NCBI GenBank assembly: GCA_018066005.1 | Contig: JAGHSG010000161.1 | Coordinates: 1-6,865 of the forward strand | Reading direction: 5' to 3' | DNA: 6,865 bases | Origin: Bacteroidales bacterium | GTDB taxonomy: Bacteria > Bacteroidota > Bacteroidia > Bacteroidales > Paludibacteraceae | Shown here: in pieces, positions 5,415 through 6,865 of the stretch | Position numbering within the stretch: position 1 is the first letter of the stretch | How the letters are laid out: every line of letters begins with the position of its first letter | The notes under the pieces: generated by a model | Database searches by the model: none | Told to the model about the DNA's origin: nothing | Seen by the model: the letters and a program-made list of their open reading frames with translations, nothing else | Translations under genes and position numbers: made by a program

Positions 5415-6865
5415 TTAAAACAAGTAACCCATTTTGACGTAGAAGTTGGAATACTTGGCGTTATCCTGTTCCATGTAGTAATGCTCATTAACAGGCATGG
5501 CCCAATCGGCAGAGAGGACAAAGTTCTCGTTCATACCAATCTTCAAACCTACACCTACCGTCATGTGCGGACGATACACATCGTTTTTGTCCGTAGAGAA
5601 AAAGTCCTCGTACTTATAAGGGAATTTTTCATACGATTTTGTATCATGTCTATAAATCTCATGGAAAGCCCACGGTTTATTATCCGCCACACCGTTATCA
5701 ATCGCTGCACGGACAGCATCTTCATTAATGGCCGTCGGTTGCGTAACTACGGCTATATCAAAGAACGGATTGAGTCCGACAAAGAAATGCTGGTGCCCGA
5801 TGTCAAAGTTAACAATACGGAAACGGAATTCCAAATTGGCAAAAGCAAAGCCCTTGGCGGTCAGACGGTTAGCCATCATACCACGGATAGAATTACCTCC
5901 ACCTAATCCTTCGTAATAGACACGCTGGATAAAGAGTGTGTTAAGGTAATTATCCATATAGAAAGGCGACTTGCCTGCAATCAGGTTCTGTGTACCGAGG
6001 CGATATGCGAAGACTATATTGCTGAAACAACGTGCCTGACGTTGCAGAACAGATACATAATGACGGAAAGTAAAGTTGAACTGCAAGTGGTTATAACCGG
6101 CAGAAGCCTGCTGTCCGTAACCGGCATTGAAAGCAGCCGAATACGTGAAGAAAGCATCTGCATAGATACCGCGGTTAGGTCCCTGACGCTTGTCGCGCGT
6201 ATCATAGGATATACCTGCACGAAAATAAGGATGCCAACCGCCTTTCTGCTCAGCCTTGTCAATCAGTCCCCACTCTTTATACAACTCATACAGCCCCGTG
6301 ATGGAAGGGTCAAGAGGTTTTTGGTCATAACGAGGGGTTTGAGGGTCAAAATCTTTCTTCCCATTAATCATGTCAATGTCACAATCATTGATGATATAGC
6401 CCAAAACACCCAAACCGGCATTCCATTTGAGATCCTTGTAGATAGTTCCCTCTATGTCGGCAGCAAAACGGATAAAGTCACGTTTGTACTTGTAGAAAAC
6501 ACGTGACTGGTATTCTTCCGGCAAAGGCATCTTACTGACTTTCTTATTCCACCCTGACCAATTATTATTGAACTTGGACTGATAGCCGTTGAAGCCGTAG
6601 AAATCACACATAGCATCGGGCAGATAAGTAGCGTCCAACGTGAGACGATGCCGGGGGATAAGGTATTTACTATCGTAGTTGAGACGGAAAATACCGTGGT
6701 GCTTGGTGGTATAAGCCCCTTCAAAATAGATAGAATGTATATATTCGGGATACTGTTTGCCGTCTCCGTAATAATAGACGTTAGTCAGGATTCCGCCTTG
6801 AAAGCCATAGTCGGCATCGTAGGCAATAGACGGAAGGATACCAAAGTTCCAACCTGTCTTGATGG
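5415..6865 (-). CDS. Omp85 (BamA/TamA)-type outer-membrane barrel protein, C-terminal part (partial)
   Basis: The minus-strand frame is open from the window edge to a TAA at 5417-5415, giving 482 visible residues. The internal ATG at 6638 is not the real start, because in-frame barrel-like sequence (GWNFGILPSIAYDADYGF and onward) continues upstream of it. Two Omp85 signatures are present. One is YDTRDKRQGPNRGIYADA (about 6208-6156), the strand-and-turn motif usually seen as DTRDNP-x-P-x-G. The other is GGGNSIRGM (about 5909-5877), equivalent to the VRGF/Y motif of loop 6, followed by NLEFRFRI. The protein ends in an aromatic strand, FYVKMGYLF, the usual sorting signal for outer-membrane barrels. 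Any POTRA or other N-terminal domains lie outside the window, so BamA, TamA or a Bacteroidetes-specific relative cannot be separated. The moderate similarity to the core BamA motifs favours an accessory family member. Confidence 0.82.
   Translation of the reverse strand, partial: IKTGWNFGILPSIAYDADYGFQGGILTNVYYYGDGKQYPEYIHSIYFEGAYTTKHHGIFRLNYDSKYLIPRHRLTLDATYLPDAMCDFYGFNGYQSKFNNNWSGWNKKVSKMPLPEEYQSRVFYKYKRDFIRFAADIEGTIYKDLKWNAGLGVLGYIINDCDIDMINGKKDFDPQTPRYDQKPLDPSITGLYELYKEWGLIDKAEQKGGWHPYFRAGISYDTRDKRQGPNRGIYADAFFTYSAAFNAGYGQQASAGYNHLQFNFTFRHYVSVLQRQARCFSNIVFAYRLGTQNLIAGKSPFYMDNYLNTLFIQRVYYEGLGGGNSIRGMMANRLTAKGFAFANLEFRFRIVNFDIGHQHFFVGLNPFFDIAVVTQPTAINEDAVRAAIDNGVADNKPWAFHEIYRHDTKSYEKFPYKYEDFFSTDKNDVYRPHMTVGVGLKIGMNENFVLSADWAMPVNEHYYMEQDNAKYSNFYVKMGYLF

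Noticed and set aside
5415..6638. Treating the ATG at 6638 as the start of the minus-strand outer-membrane protein
   Set aside because: The same frame continues open to the window edge with barrel-like sequence, so this methionine is internal and the gene is partial.

Overview
The window looks like a chromosomal segment of an anaerobic Bacteroidales bacterium (Bacteroides, Prevotella or Porphyromonas type). Three things point there. It carries a diheme B-type fumarate reductase operon and a PorQ-family outer-membrane protein beside cmk, ispH and pfkA. Its promoters match the Bacteroidetes form (TTTG, 19-21 bases, TAnnTTTG) rather than the sigma-70 form. No Shine-Dalgarno sites are evident ahead of the genes. 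Genus cannot be fixed from the sequence alone.

Layout. Bases 1-1565 on the minus strand hold the start of a fumarate reductase / succinate dehydrogenase operon: the cytochrome b subunit (858-1565), then the flavoprotein subunit (1-809, cut by the window edge). A 48-base gap between them contains four tandem 8-base repeats. Bases 1566-1696 form a divergent control region with two overlapping, mirror-image promoters. Bases 1697-5345 on the plus strand are a tightly packed four-gene operon with every junction overlapping: porQ, cmk, ispH, pfkA. A 13-bp perfect hairpin at 5371-5401 lies between pfkA and the next gene and should terminate both converging transcripts. Bases 5415-6865 on the minus strand encode the C-terminal part of an Omp85 (BamA/TamA)-type outer-membrane barrel whose N-terminus is outside the window.

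Biology. The minus-strand operon would perform quinol-linked fumarate reduction (or succinate oxidation) at the inner membrane. The plus-strand operon mixes an envelope protein (PorQ, known in other species as part of the type IX secretion attachment complex) with housekeeping enzymes of CDP synthesis (Cmk), isoprenoid precursor synthesis (IspH) and glycolysis (PfkA).

Most of the window is ordinary core genome; I do not see a clear new system. The most unusual signals are the mirrored divergent promoters, a near-leaderless porQ start, and a short tandem repeat based on AACCGATT. The repeat appears just upstream of frdA, in frame inside ispH, and just upstream of pfkA; ispH also carries a second, unrelated 11-base tandem repeat.
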